A DNA stretch of 64,000 nt from an uncultured Prevotella sp. (GCA_946624005.1 CAMORS010000005.1:1-64000), one strand, 5' to 3'. Positions 42,732 to 53,000 are shown, counted from the first letter of the stretch. Notes: generated from the letters alone by a model not told the origin. Translations and numbers: made by a program.

Positions 42732-44510
42732 ATGAAAAGAATATACATCATCATCACCGCGCTGATGGCGCTCTGCACAGCAAGCCAGGCACAGGTGAGC
42801 GGTATGAACGTTGGCTATTGTATGGGCTACATGGGCGACAACCCTTCGTCGATGGTCTCTACAGTGAAAGGCGATCAGGTGAGTGCTGCCATCTATGTTC
42901 CGGCCGACCAAATCAGAGCGTATGCCGGCAACCATATCGACGAGATTAACGTCGGACTGGCCAGCAAGCTCAACGTCCAAGAGGTACAGGTATGGCTTCG
43001 CAGCGAGCTTGAAGGCGACAACCTGGCTGAAGGCAGCATCTCGTCTGGCCTGCAGAAAGAGTGGAACGCCGTATCGCTCAGTCAGCCATACGACATCACC
43101 GAGGAGACACCAGGTCTCTACATCGGATACACCTACACGCAGAAAGGCACATCGAAGGCCATCGCCGTCATTGAGCTGCCACAACCCAATGCTCTCTACC
43201 TGAAGCTCGGCACCGAAGCAGAATGGACTGACCGCTCAGCCGAGGGAGCCCTCTGTATTGAAGCAATGGTCTACGGCGACAACTTGCCAAAGCACAACCT
43301 GTCGTTGCTCTCCATGTCGGTACAACCCGTCTTCGTGGTCGACGACCCACAACTGAAGGTGACGGCCATGGTGCGCAACTCGGCCACTGTCACGATCACC
43401 GGCTTCGACGCTGTCTGCCAGGTGGACGGAACTGACGAAACCTATACGGCTCATATCGACCAGACACTGGCCTATAACGAGTTTGCTGAGGTTGAGTTCA
43501 CCATCTCACCGACAGCCATCACCAGTGCCGACCCTGAGTATCGCACGCTGACCGTTACCATCGACAACCTCAACGAGGGTGCCGACGAGGCCATGAGCGA
43601 CAACACGTTGCAGGGAACCTTCCAGGTGGTGATGCACAACTTCACCCGCATGCCGCTCATCGAGGAGTTCACCACCGAGAAGTGTTCAAACTGTCCACGT
43701 GTGGGAGGCTATCTGCATTCGCTCATCGAAGACGAGCGCTTTGCCGGTAAGGTGAACATCGTTGAACACCACTCTGGCTACTACACTGACAAATTCACCA
43801 TTCAAGCTGACACGCAATGGGAGTGGTTCTACGACAATGTCTACGCGCCTGCTATGATGCTCAACCGTACAGCCGAATATGGCGATGCTCCGGAGACAGC
43901 CATCTTCAACCCTGGTTCACTAAACGAACTAAGCAACTATGTTATGAAAGAGCTGCTGAAGCCCGCCTTTGTGAGTCTGAAGATAGACGTCCAGCCCGAT
44001 GAGCAGAACTACGAGCTGAACATCACCGTCACGGGCGAACGTTCGAAGAGCAACCTGACAGAGAATCCTGCCCGCATCACCGTGATGCTGGTGGAGAGTG
44101 GTCTTGTCTCGGAAGGTACGCAGGCTGGCTACAGCGGCGACTATCCCCACCTCAACATCGGCCGCCGCGTCAATGCCGTCTGGGGCGATGTCATCGAATG
44201 GGACGGCGACAACTACAGCTACCAGTGCACGCTGAAGTACAGTCCCTCGTATGTCAAGCAGAACCTCGGCATCCTCGCCTTCATTCACGACGGCGACACC
44301 AACGACAAGCTGGCCTGGGAGGTATGCAACAGTGCCTACACCAACAACATGAACTTCAACACAGCCACTGGCATCAGCCAGAGTTTCACAGACGGCTTGC
44401 CCGCCGAACGCTACTACAACGCTGCCGGACAGCAGGTCGAAGGCATGAAGCCCGGACTGAACATCATACGCAGCCGTGACGGTCGCGTTCGCAAGACGAT
44501 GCAGAAATAA
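42732..44510 (+). CDS. Omp28-related secreted protein with CxxC and T9SS tail
   Basis: 592 residues from MKRIYIIITALMAL; the earlier ATG at 42678 lies in the hairpin. A signal peptide is followed by a beta-rich N-terminal half. From about residue 310 comes the thioredoxin-like Omp28 segment: MPLIEEFTTEKCSNCPRVGG with a CxxC pair, then HHSGYYTDKF and APAMMLNRT. The end (YYNAAGQQVEGMKPGLNII) is a T9SS sorting tail of the same style as the upstream gene. It is a paralogue, with domain order reversed, of the protein at 26030-27706. A good terminator (44567-44617) follows. Confidence 0.85.
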   Translation: MKRIYIIITALMALCTASQAQVSGMNVGYCMGYMGDNPSSMVSTVKGDQVSAAIYVPADQIRAYAGNHIDEINVGLASKLNVQEVQVWLRSELEGDNLAEGSISSGLQKEWNAVSLSQPYDITEETPGLYIGYTYTQKGTSKAIAVIELPQPNALYLKLGTEAEWTDRSAEGALCIEAMVYGDNLPKHNLSLLSMSVQPVFVVDDPQLKVTAMVRNSATVTITGFDAVCQVDGTDETYTAHIDQTLAYNEFAEVEFTISPTAITSADPEYRTLTVTIDNLNEGADEAMSDNTLQGTFQVVMHNFTRMPLIEEFTTEKCSNCPRVGGYLHSLIEDERFAGKVNIVEHHSGYYTDKFTIQADTQWEWFYDNVYAPAMMLNRTAEYGDAPETAIFNPGSLNELSNYVMKELLKPAFVSLKIDVQPDEQNYELNITVTGERSKSNLTENPARITVMLVESGLVSEGTQAGYSGDYPHLNIGRRVNAVWGDVIEWDGDNYSYQCTLKYSPSYVKQNLGILAFIHDGDTNDKLAWEVCNSAYTNNMNFNTATGISQSFTDGLPAERYYNAAGQQVEGMKPGLNIIRSRDGRVRKTMQK

Positions 44511-44566
44511 ATAGTGCATCCCCCATCTATCTGTTACGCTATAACATATCATTTCAATTATTCTTA

Positions 44567-44617
44567 GCTGCACCACGATGCCGTTCTTCATTGGGCGCAT
44601 CGGGTGCAGTTTTTTTT
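44567..44617 (+). terminator. intrinsic terminator
   Basis: Two-step hairpin: outer stem CTGCACC / GGTGCAG, inner CGATGC / GCATCG, followed by TTTTTTTT. Confidence 0.9.
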
Positions 44618-44625
44618 GATTTTAT

Positions 44626-44656
44626 TTTGCCCATTCGTTTTTTCTTTGTACATTTG
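44626..44656 (+). promoter_or_regulatory. promoter of the GH92 gene
   Basis: TTTG (44626-44629), 19 bp, TACATTTG (44649-44656), 55 bp before the ATG. Full consensus. Confidence 0.8.
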
Positions 44657-44711
44657 TGGCCGCTAAAAGAGCTTAACAAGCTATTGAACTATAAAAAAAG
44701 TATCAGCAATC

Positions 44712-46901
44712 ATGAATATCTACAAGAATTTTGTTATTCTTTGCCTGATGCTGACGATGGGTGTTGCCACGTCAGTAATGGCAGAAGAGAAAGGTTGTGG
44801 CCATGCAGGAGGCAGCTACACCAGTTATGTCAACCCCTGGATTGGAACGGGTGGTCACGGCCACGTGTTCATAGGAGCCAATGTGCCCTTCGGCTATGTG
44901 CAGCTGGGACCTACCGAGCACACCCACGGATGGGACTGGTGTTCGGGCTACCACATCAGCGACTCCATCCTTGTGGGCTTCGGCCATCAACACCTCAGCG
45001 GAACGGGCATCGGCGACCTGGGCGACATTGCCTTCCTGCCTGTGAAGCATTGCTGCCAGACTGAAGTGAAGTTTGCTCACCAGAACGAGTTTGTGCGTCC
45101 TGGCTACTATAGCATCAAGCTCAGCGAACCGAATGTCTTTGTCGAACTGACGGCCACCAAGCGTGTGGGCTTCCAGCGCTACACATTCGGGGCTGATAAC
45201 CAGCGGGGCATGGTAGCCCTCAACCTGGCACAAGGCATCGGTTGGGACCATGTCAGCGAAAGCCGGATGACACTCGAATCGCCAACGACAATAACAGGTT
45301 TCCGCCGTTCTAAAGGATGGGCCAACGATCAGTGGGTCTACTTCGCCGCTGAATTCTCGACCCCGCTGAAGGTGAAGAAGCAGGTAGGCGACACGCTCGG
45401 TGTCTTCATCATCGAGGACATCACGAAGCCTGTGCTCATCAAGTGCGGTCTCTCGGCCGTGAGCATCGACGACGCGAAGGCCAACCTGCAGGCTGAGCTG
45501 CCCGGATGGGACTTCAACGCCACCGTCAAGGCTGCCGACGAAGCCTGGAACGACGAACTGGGCAAGATAGACATCGACACCGACAACGACGACACGCGCA
45601 CCATCTTCTACACAGCCCTCTACCACACGATGACGGCTCCCTCGGTGTTCAGCGATGTCACCGGACGCTATCGCGGTGCTGACGGACAGGTACACCAAGG
45701 CAACTTCACCAACTATACCACCTTCTCGCTCTGGGATACCTACCGCGCAGCCTACCCGCTCATGACGCTTATCCATCCCGAGAAGCAGGCCGACCTGGCA
45801 CAGACATTCCTCAACATCTACAAGCAGCAAGGCAAGCTGCCTGTCTGGCATCTGATGGGCAACGAAACCGACTGCATGGTAGGCAATCCGGGTATCCCCG
45901 TTCTGGCCGACATGGTGCTGAAGGGATTTGTTGAAGACAAGGCACTGGCCCTCGAGGCCATGAAGACTTCGGCCATGCTCGATGAGCGAGGCATGAACCT
46001 GCTGAAGCAGTATGGCTATCTTCCCTACGACAAAGACCCCACCTTCGAGACAGTTGCCAAGGGATTAGAGTATGCACTGGCCGACTGGTGTGTGGCTCAG
46101 GTGGCAAAGCAGTTGGGCAAGAAAGCCGACTACAAATACTTCTTCGACCGCTCGATGTCGTACAAGAAGTATTTCGACCCGAAGACGGGCTTCATGCGTG
46201 GTAAGGGCAGCGACGGTAAGTTCCGCGAGCCTTTCAACCCCTTCGGAGCCGTACACCGTCAAGACGACTACACCGAGGGCAACGCCTGGCAGTACACTTG
46301 GCTCGTGCCCCACGATGTTCACGGACTGGTTAGCTGCTTCGGCGGCGAGAAACCTTTCGTCGAGAAGTTCGACTCGCTCTTCATCGCATCGGGCGACATG
46401 GGAGCAGAGGCATCGCCCGACATCAGCGGTCTCATCGGTCAGTATGCCCACGGCAACGAGCCTTCGCACCATATATTATATATGTACAACTACGTGGGAC
46501 AGCCCTGGAAGGGTGCCCGTCTGCTGCGACAGACCATGCACGAGATGTACTTCAACGACTTCGACGGCCTCTCGGGCAACGAAGACGTAGGCCAGATGTC
46601 GGCATGGTACGTTCTCTCTTCGATGGGACTCTATCAAGTAGAACCCGCCGGCGGTAAGTTCATCATCGGTTCGCCGCTCTTCAAGGGCATCACCATGAAC
46701 GTTGGCAATGGCAAGACCTTCACGGTGAAGGCTCTGGACAACAGCAGCGACAACATCTACGTGCAGAGTGCGCGCCTCAACGGCAAGCCCTACACACGGT
46801 CGTACCTGATGTTCCAAGATATTGTTCGCGGTGGTACGCTCGAACTGCAGATGGGTCCGAAGCCCTCTGCATGGGGTACGAAAGCGAAGGACAGACCTTA
46901 G
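44712..46901 (+). CDS. GH92 alpha-mannosidase, exported
   Basis: 729 residues with a signal peptide (about 1-24). All GH92 landmarks are present: YVNPWIGTGGHGHVF, GWDWCSGYHISDS, GFGHQHLSGTGIGD, FTNYTTFSLWDTYRAAYPL, LMGNETDCMVGNPG, HGNEPSHHILYMYNYVG, GNEDVGQMSAWYVLSSMGLY. GH92 enzymes are calcium-dependent inverting exo-alpha-mannosidases. The exact linkage (1,2 to 1,4, or mannose-1-phosphate) varies and is not readable here. It is followed by a DUF3667 gene and a GH125 alpha-1,6-mannosidase, suggesting sequential removal of mannose from N-glycans or yeast-type mannan. It is the intact relative of the remnant at 28863-29666. Confidence 0.95.
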   Translation: MNIYKNFVILCLMLTMGVATSVMAEEKGCGHAGGSYTSYVNPWIGTGGHGHVFIGANVPFGYVQLGPTEHTHGWDWCSGYHISDSILVGFGHQHLSGTGIGDLGDIAFLPVKHCCQTEVKFAHQNEFVRPGYYSIKLSEPNVFVELTATKRVGFQRYTFGADNQRGMVALNLAQGIGWDHVSESRMTLESPTTITGFRRSKGWANDQWVYFAAEFSTPLKVKKQVGDTLGVFIIEDITKPVLIKCGLSAVSIDDAKANLQAELPGWDFNATVKAADEAWNDELGKIDIDTDNDDTRTIFYTALYHTMTAPSVFSDVTGRYRGADGQVHQGNFTNYTTFSLWDTYRAAYPLMTLIHPEKQADLAQTFLNIYKQQGKLPVWHLMGNETDCMVGNPGIPVLADMVLKGFVEDKALALEAMKTSAMLDERGMNLLKQYGYLPYDKDPTFETVAKGLEYALADWCVAQVAKQLGKKADYKYFFDRSMSYKKYFDPKTGFMRGKGSDGKFREPFNPFGAVHRQDDYTEGNAWQYTWLVPHDVHGLVSCFGGEKPFVEKFDSLFIASGDMGAEASPDISGLIGQYAHGNEPSHHILYMYNYVGQPWKGARLLRQTMHEMYFNDFDGLSGNEDVGQMSAWYVLSSMGLYQVEPAGGKFIIGSPLFKGITMNVGNGKTFTVKALDNSSDNIYVQSARLNGKPYTRSYLMFQDIVRGGTLELQMGPKPSAWGTKAKDRP

Positions 46902-46906
46902 GTTTC

Positions 46907-46969
46907 GAGCTGAGAGGTGAGAGCTGAGAGGTGAGAGGTGAGAAGTGAGAGGTGAGAGGTGAGAGATAT
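46907..46969. repeat. 7-bp tandem array (GAGGTGA x9)
   Basis: Eight clear heptamers with variants GAGCTGA and GAAGTGA, then a decayed one (GAGATAT), directly after the GH92 stop and running into the start of the DUF3667 gene. It probably occupies the place of the usual leader and ribosome binding region. Confidence 0.9.
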
Positions 46970-47873
46970 GAAAGATATGAAGGCGCTCAGTATTATCAAG
47001 GACAAGCATAAACGGGCCGTCTGGCGGAGAGCTTTCCGCATCTGGCAACATAAGCCCCACGAGGTGGCGCCGCTCTCAACGGAGCGGCACACCTGTTGTT
47101 CGTGCGCCACGGAGTTCACGGGCAACTTCTGCCCACGCTGCGGGCAGTCGGCGCGCATAGGCCGGTTCTCCTTCAAGAAGGCCTTCCTGCTCTTCTTAGA
47201 TGTCTGGGGCATGGGCAATCGCGGCATGTATCACACCATCCGCGACCTGCTGCTCCGACCGGGCTACATGATTCGCGACTACATCTGCGGCATGCAGTCG
47301 GCCTACTTTCCTCCGTTCAAGATGTTCTTCTTGCTGACAGCCCTTACGCTGCTCGTCGAACACGGCTTCAGCTTCGCTCCAGAGGAGAAGAAAGAGGATG
47401 CGAAGGTCGAAGTAACGACAACGAAAGACACTACCAAGACGGAAGCCGGGCAGCATAAAGACTTAGTCGTGAGTTCCTTATCTTCTGTCGTCAACTCCAT
47501 CGACACGCTCGAGGAAAAAAGTCCTGCCATCACCTCGCTCCTGTTCCTGCTGCTCATCGCCGCACCACTGTTCATCTTCTTCCGGAAGTCGCCCACCATC
47601 CCCGACCTCCGATTCCCCGAGTTTATCGTGGCGATGGTCTACACGTCGAATATGGTCAGCATCTACTCCGTCATCGGCGCTGTGTTCAATTCGTTCATCA
47701 TCAAATGCCTCACGGTACTGATGGTCTTCGTGGCTCTCCGCCAGTTCTCCGGATTCTCCAAGATGCGGGTGCTGGGCTATATCATCCTGTCGGCCATCAT
47801 CGCCTTCGTCATACTGACAACCATCATCCTGGTTTTCACGTTCTTCGTCTATTATGCCACCGACGGGAAGTAA
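46968..47873 (+). CDS. DUF3667 membrane protein with N-terminal zinc ribbon
   Basis: 301 residues from MKDMKALSII; an alternative ATG lies at 46959. Two CxxC pairs (CCSCATEFTGNFCPRCGQSA, about residues 42-61) form a probable zinc ribbon. The segment RFSFKKAFLLFLDVWGMGNRGMYHTIRDLLLRPGYMIRDYI is the hallmark of DUF3667. Four or so membrane segments follow (about 105-125, 180-200, 215-250, 270-298), with a charged loop in between. The role of the family is not known to me. It sits between two alpha-mannosidase genes with a 36-bp gap to the second, so a link to glycan use or envelope function is possible but unproven. Confidence 0.82.
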   Translation: MKDMKALSIIKDKHKRAVWRRAFRIWQHKPHEVAPLSTERHTCCSCATEFTGNFCPRCGQSARIGRFSFKKAFLLFLDVWGMGNRGMYHTIRDLLLRPGYMIRDYICGMQSAYFPPFKMFFLLTALTLLVEHGFSFAPEEKKEDAKVEVTTTKDTTKTEAGQHKDLVVSSLSSVVNSIDTLEEKSPAITSLLFLLLIAAPLFIFFRKSPTIPDLRFPEFIVAMVYTSNMVSIYSVIGAVFNSFIIKCLTVLMVFVALRQFSGFSKMRVLGYIILSAIIAFVILTTIILVFTFFVYYATDGK

Positions 47874-47909
47874 TCGCAATCAAAACAACTCTCAAAAACA
47901 ATAACGACT

Positions 47910-49427
47910 ATGTTGAAATCGAAAACACCCAAACTGCTCGCCGTCGCAGCTCTGCTAACGGCAGTGGCAACGACGCTCCACGCCCAGGTCAATGCTGAGA
48001 TAGACATCAACAACCGCTACACCAGCGTGGTGCCCGACAACACCAAAGTATACAAATCGAAGCGGCCGCCCGTAGAGGAACGTCTCTTTATCTCTACGGC
48101 CGTGGAGAAGAAGATCAAGGAGGTACAACAGCTGCTCAGCGGCAATCCCCGTCTGGCATGGATGTTTGCCAACTGCTTCCCCAACACGCTGGAATCGACC
48201 GTCCATTACCGCGTCATCGACGGCGAGGACGACACCTTCGTCTATACGGGCGACATACCTGCCATGTGGCTGCGCGACTCTGGTGCACAGGTATGGCCTT
48301 ACGTCCAGCTGGCCAACGACGACCCCCGACTGAAGAAGATGCTCCGCGGCGTCATCCTGCGCCAGCTGAAGTGCATCAACATCGACCGCTATGCCAATGC
48401 CTTCAACGATGGTCCGACGGGAGCCGGATGGCAGAGCGACGCCACCGACATGCAGCCCGACGTCTTCGAGCGTAAGTACGAAATCGACTCGCTCTGCTAT
48501 CCCATCCGCCTGGCTTACTGGTACTGGCAGGTGACGGGCGACAGCTCTATCTTCGGCGACATCTGGATGGAAGCCATCCAGAACATCCTGCTCACCTTCC
48601 ACGAGCAGCAGCGCAAGGATGGCCGCGGCCCCTATCACTTCTTCCGCATGACCGACCGCACCTACGACACCGTAGGCTGGCAAGGCTACGGCGCGCCGGT
48701 GAAGCCTGTAGGACTCATTGCCTCCGTCTTCCGTCCCAGCGACGACCGCACCTCCCTACCCTTCCTCGTGCCGTCCAACTTCATGGCCGTCTCATCGCTC
48801 CGCAAGGCAGCCGAGATACTGGAAAAAGTCAATGCCAAGAACAGTAGTATCAATGACATCTCCGCCCGTCAATCTCCACTGAGCATGGCCATCGACTGCC
48901 GCACCCTGGCCGACGAGGTGGAGCAGGCCCTGAAGCAGTACGCCATCGTTGACCATCCGAAGTATGGCAAGATCTACGCCTTCGAGGTAGACGGTTTCGG
49001 CAACCGTCTGCTGATGGACGATGCCAACGTGCCCAGCCTGCTGGGAATGGGCTATCTTGGCGACGTACCCCTCGACGATCCCATCTACCAGAACACCCGC
49101 CGCTTCGTGTGGAGCGAGGACAACCCCTGGTTCTTCCGGGGCAAGGCAAGCGAGGGCATCGGCGGTCCGCACATCGGCTACGACATGGTATGGCCTATGT
49201 CCATCATGATGAAGTGCTTCACCTCGCAGGACGACGACGAGATACGTTGGTGCATGCGCACCCTGCTCCGTACCGATGCCGGTATGGGCTTCATCCATGA
49301 GTCGTTCAACAAGGACGACGCCACCAACTTCACCCGCCCCTGGTTTGCCTGGCAGAACACGCTCTTCGGCGAGCTCGTCCTGAAGCTCATCGCCGACGGC
49401 AAGGCTCCGCTGCTGAACAATCTCTAA
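47910..49427 (+). CDS. GH125 exo-alpha-1,6-mannosidase, exported
   Basis: 505 residues with a signal peptide (about 1-26). GH125 (formerly DUF1237) landmarks: PNTLESTVHY, TFVYTGDIPAMWLRDSGAQV, PYVQLANDDPRL, NAFNDGPTGAGWQSDATDM, KYEIDSLCYPIRLAYWYW, GIGGPHIGYDMVWPMSIMM, MGFIHESFNKDDATNFTRPW. These metal-independent inverting enzymes release non-reducing terminal alpha-1,6-mannose. With GH92 it forms a mannose-trimming pair. Two bases after the stop begins the compound noncoding element (49430). Confidence 0.95.
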   Translation: MLKSKTPKLLAVAALLTAVATTLHAQVNAEIDINNRYTSVVPDNTKVYKSKRPPVEERLFISTAVEKKIKEVQQLLSGNPRLAWMFANCFPNTLESTVHYRVIDGEDDTFVYTGDIPAMWLRDSGAQVWPYVQLANDDPRLKKMLRGVILRQLKCINIDRYANAFNDGPTGAGWQSDATDMQPDVFERKYEIDSLCYPIRLAYWYWQVTGDSSIFGDIWMEAIQNILLTFHEQQRKDGRGPYHFFRMTDRTYDTVGWQGYGAPVKPVGLIASVFRPSDDRTSLPFLVPSNFMAVSSLRKAAEILEKVNAKNSSINDISARQSPLSMAIDCRTLADEVEQALKQYAIVDHPKYGKIYAFEVDGFGNRLLMDDANVPSLLGMGYLGDVPLDDPIYQNTRRFVWSEDNPWFFRGKASEGIGGPHIGYDMVWPMSIMMKCFTSQDDDEIRWCMRTLLRTDAGMGFIHESFNKDDATNFTRPWFAWQNTLFGELVLKLIADGKAPLLNNL

Positions 49428-49428
49428 A

Positions 49429-49660
49429 CACCCCAACACCTCACCAAAATGCCCGGAATCCCTTTATTCATGCGGGTTTCGGATGGTGAGGTGTCCGCTA
49501 AACATCTCACCAAACATCTCACCAAACACCTCACCATCTGGGGTGGGGTTCTGGTGGGGTCTCTGGTGAGGTGTTTGGCGAACACCTCACCATCGGGAAG
49601 TCCGATAAACAGAGGGATTCAGGATGATTTGGTGAGGTGTTGACCTATTTTTTTCGAAAA
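49429..49660. repeat. compound noncoding element, copy 2 (uninterrupted)
   Basis: Begins ACACCCCAACACCTCACC right after the GH125 stop and contains CACCTCACC / CATCTCACC and GGTGAGGTG motifs in both orientations. It aligns along its length with copy 1 apart from the 145-bp insertion. Shared blocks include GCGGGTTTCGGATGGTGAGG and GATAAACAGAGGG. It can fold into several alternative stems. No gene is present between 49428 and 50055. Confidence 0.88.
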
Positions 49661-49678
49661 ACTATTCTGTGAAAAATG

Positions 49679-49832
49679 CGCAGTTCCGGTGAATAGTTTC
49701 TGAGCTTGTCAGAAATGGTCGCTGAGCTTGTCAGAGATAGTCTCTAATGCGGTCAGAGATAGTTTCTGAGCTCGTCAGAGATGGTCTCTAATGCGGTCAG
49801 AGATGGTCGCTGAGCTCATCGAAGATGGCGTT
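49679..49832. repeat. 22-bp tandem array C (seven units)
   Basis: Units at 49679 (weak), 49701, 49723, 49745, 49767, 49789 and 49811 with core GTCAGAGATGGT. Two left-half variants, TGAGCT and TAATGC, alternate from the third unit on. It follows the compound element as array B does. Confidence 0.9.
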
Positions 49833-49896
49833 TTAATCCTTCGAATGAGGTATCGGCATGAATTATAAAGAAAAAAGGAAAAAATCCCAACAATTA

Positions 49897-49928
49897 TTTG
49901 GTTATTTCAAAAAGATTGCTTATATTTG
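49897..49928 (+). promoter_or_regulatory. promoter of the BspA-like gene
   Basis: TTTG (49897-49900), 20 bp, TATATTTG (49921-49928). The leader to the ATG at 50056 is about 120 nt, so the open frame beginning at 49858 is not the real start. Confidence 0.8.
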
Positions 49929-50055
49929 CCCCCATGAAACATTCTTAAACGGAAACAGGCTGCAGCGACAGCTGTTCCGGACCTCTCTGACCAACATTTT
50001 GCAATCAAGAAAACCCATACCGAAACAATCTCAAATCAAAAAAAACAATAAAGCA

Positions 50056-53000
50056 ATGAAAAAGACCATCCTTTCTCACAGTATGGCCGTTCTGCTGCTC
50101 ACGATAGTGGGAAGTCTGGCCGCTCAAGCCAAGGTGATCATACCCTTTGGCCAAGTTTACCAGCAGCCCTTCGAGGCTAAGTATTATTATGCCGTGCAGG
50201 GAGCCGAAGGCCCCGGCGACACATGGTTTGCCCTCGACTTCGACGACACGTCATGGGGCACGCTCACGATGCCTATCTCGAGCGAGGGAACCATCACCTA
50301 CTACAACACGGTACGCCCCAATGAGCGTTGCCGCTACTGGGTGCGCAAATATTTCAACCTGACGAGCGCCGACCTCACCAACGACTTCTTCATCCAGTAT
50401 GCCCACGACGACGAGTGCACGCTCTATCTGAACGGCACGAAGCTGTTCGACGAGAATGGAGCTGCCAACTACAACATCTACCGTCTGACCGAAACGACGA
50501 AGGCATTGCTTCAAGCTGGCGAGAACGTGCTCTGCATGTACGTCAACGACAGTGGCGGCGGCGGCATGTACATGGACTTCGGACTCTACGAGGACGAGGG
50601 CGACTTCCAGGACATCGTCAAGGAGAGCAACCTGCCCGTCTCGTTCACCAACGACACGGAGAACCCGTGGCAGCTCAACGGCGTCAATGCCGTCAACGGC
50701 AACCAGGGGAAGAACTACTCTACCTCGACGCTGCAGATGACGTTCACCAACACTTACACCGCCGAACTGAAGTTCGACTGGTTCAAATATCGCTACTACG
50801 GTGGCGGACTCGACCTGCAGCTCTACATCGACGGCGTACTGATGAGCTCCACCACCAACAGCAGCTGGACGACACCCCGCTTCTATATCCAGCCCGGAGA
50901 GCATGTCGTCACATTCCGCGACACCATCGGCAGCGACAACTACCGCGCCAATAGCGGACTGCGCAACATCATCCTGCGCGAGATTTATCCCTTAGAGAGC
51001 GCCGTACTGACCGCCAACTCCATGCCGATTACGTTCCAGAACAACGATACGTATCCTTGGACCATTGAGGATGGGTATATACAGAACACCAACTATGGTT
51101 ACAACAACACCACTTCAAGATTCTCAACCACCTTTACCATTGAACAGACTTCCAAGTTCCAGTTCTATTACAGAAGCATGAGGAAAGACGGCAACTCTGG
51201 CAGCTCGTCCTACCACCAGACAAAGTTCTTCATGAATGGCATTCTATACGAATATGCCTACGACAGGAGAGAGTTCGACAATCGCATAGCCATCGGCTTA
51301 GAGCCCGGCACTTATACCTTCGAGTTTGTTGATTCTGTATACAATACAGGAACAGAATACGTATCGCAAATTAAGGATATCGAACTCTCCAACAATTGGA
51401 TCGACGTGGAGCTGGCTTCGGCAGGCACGTTGGGCTATGAGGTACTCTACAGCGGAAAGGCCGATGTGCTTGACGATGCGGAATTCGTGAAAGTGACCGG
51501 TCCGATGAACGCCGCCGACTGGACAGACATTATGAACATGCAAAACCTCATTGCCCTTGATCTGAGTGGGGCCGTGATTGCAGAGATTCCAAATGGGGCT
51601 TTCAGAGACAAGAGCCGGCTCAACAGCGTCATCATGCCCGAGGGTATCACACGTATTGGCGAGAATGCCTTTAGAGGAACAAATCTCAGAACGGTGAACA
51701 TCCCCTCGACCGTCATTACTATTGGAAAGTTGGCTTTTTATGGCACGCCATTACAGCATCTAACTTTTACTGAAAATGCAACTATCGACAAGATAGAAGA
51801 ACTCGCCTTTGCAAATTGCTCCTCGCTACAAGATGTCGATTTCAGCAATACAATCGCACTTACAAACATTGGCAATGGAGTATTCTATAACTGTAAGCAG
51901 TTAAACAATATAATAATACCGAACACTGTAACGACAATGGGCTATGCTGTATTGCAAGACTGCTCAAAGCTAAAGTCTGTGGTATTCTCCGAGGCCATGA
52001 CTATCATTAACGACCACATGTGTTCGGGATGTACGGCCCTTGAGAACGTCCAAATGCCTACGGAGCCTATTAGCATTAATTATGCAGCGTTTAACGGAAC
52101 AAGTAGTTTGAAGAACATAGACATACCGAATACCGTTAAGGAAATCAAGGGTTATGCATTCCAAAACAGCGGACTGGAGTCCATCGCATTACCTGTCACT
52201 CTTGATTATCTTTACAGCTGTGCATTCAACAATTGTAAGAGTCTGAAACACATAGAAATGCCTTCATATCTGGAAGCTGGAGATGCTGGATACTACACAC
52301 GTTACTACTGGGCAAGCAATGACTATATAACCTCTGATTATGGAAGCGAAGGAGGTAGATATTATGGCTATCGTAGAAACTTTATAAATTGTCCCGCTAT
52401 CGAAACTATCGTAATGCGTTCCGCAACACCTCCTGCTATCACCAGCGACCCGTTCGAAGGCAGCCGTTCAAAGAATCTTATAGAAATTGCCGTTCCCTCA
52501 TTCTCCGTCGTCAACTACAAACTCGACACCTACTGGAAGCAGTTCGGCAGTATCGTTGAGGGTGACGATGTAGACTACTGGAAGATTACCTCGCCGCTGA
52601 TGCTGACTAATAACCGCCGCATGCAGGGTAAGCCCGACATCGACCTCTACTTCGGCGGACAGCTCACCGTGGGCGGCTCGGCACCGATGCCGACAGGACA
52701 GTTCAACTATTATGTCAACGAATCGAACCCCGGCCGACTGCTGAACACATGCGACGCACTGACAGCCGACAATGCCGCTACGATGTTCTCCGTCGAGGCC
52801 AACAAGTGGTTCTTCTTCACACCGCTCTACGACGTGAACATCGCCGACATCGAGGTGAGCAACGGTGCCAGCTACGTGTTCCGCTACTACGACGCTCAGA
52901 ACCGCGCCGCCAACGGAGCCTCAGGCAGCTGGAAGAATGTTGACACCGACAAGCTCGTGGGTGGACAGGGATACATCTTCCATTGCAACACCGCCTGCAC

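Noticed and set aside
49858..50055. N-terminal extension of the BspA-like protein from 49858
   Set aside because: The stretch contains a perfect promoter (49897-49928), and a normal signal peptide begins at 50056.
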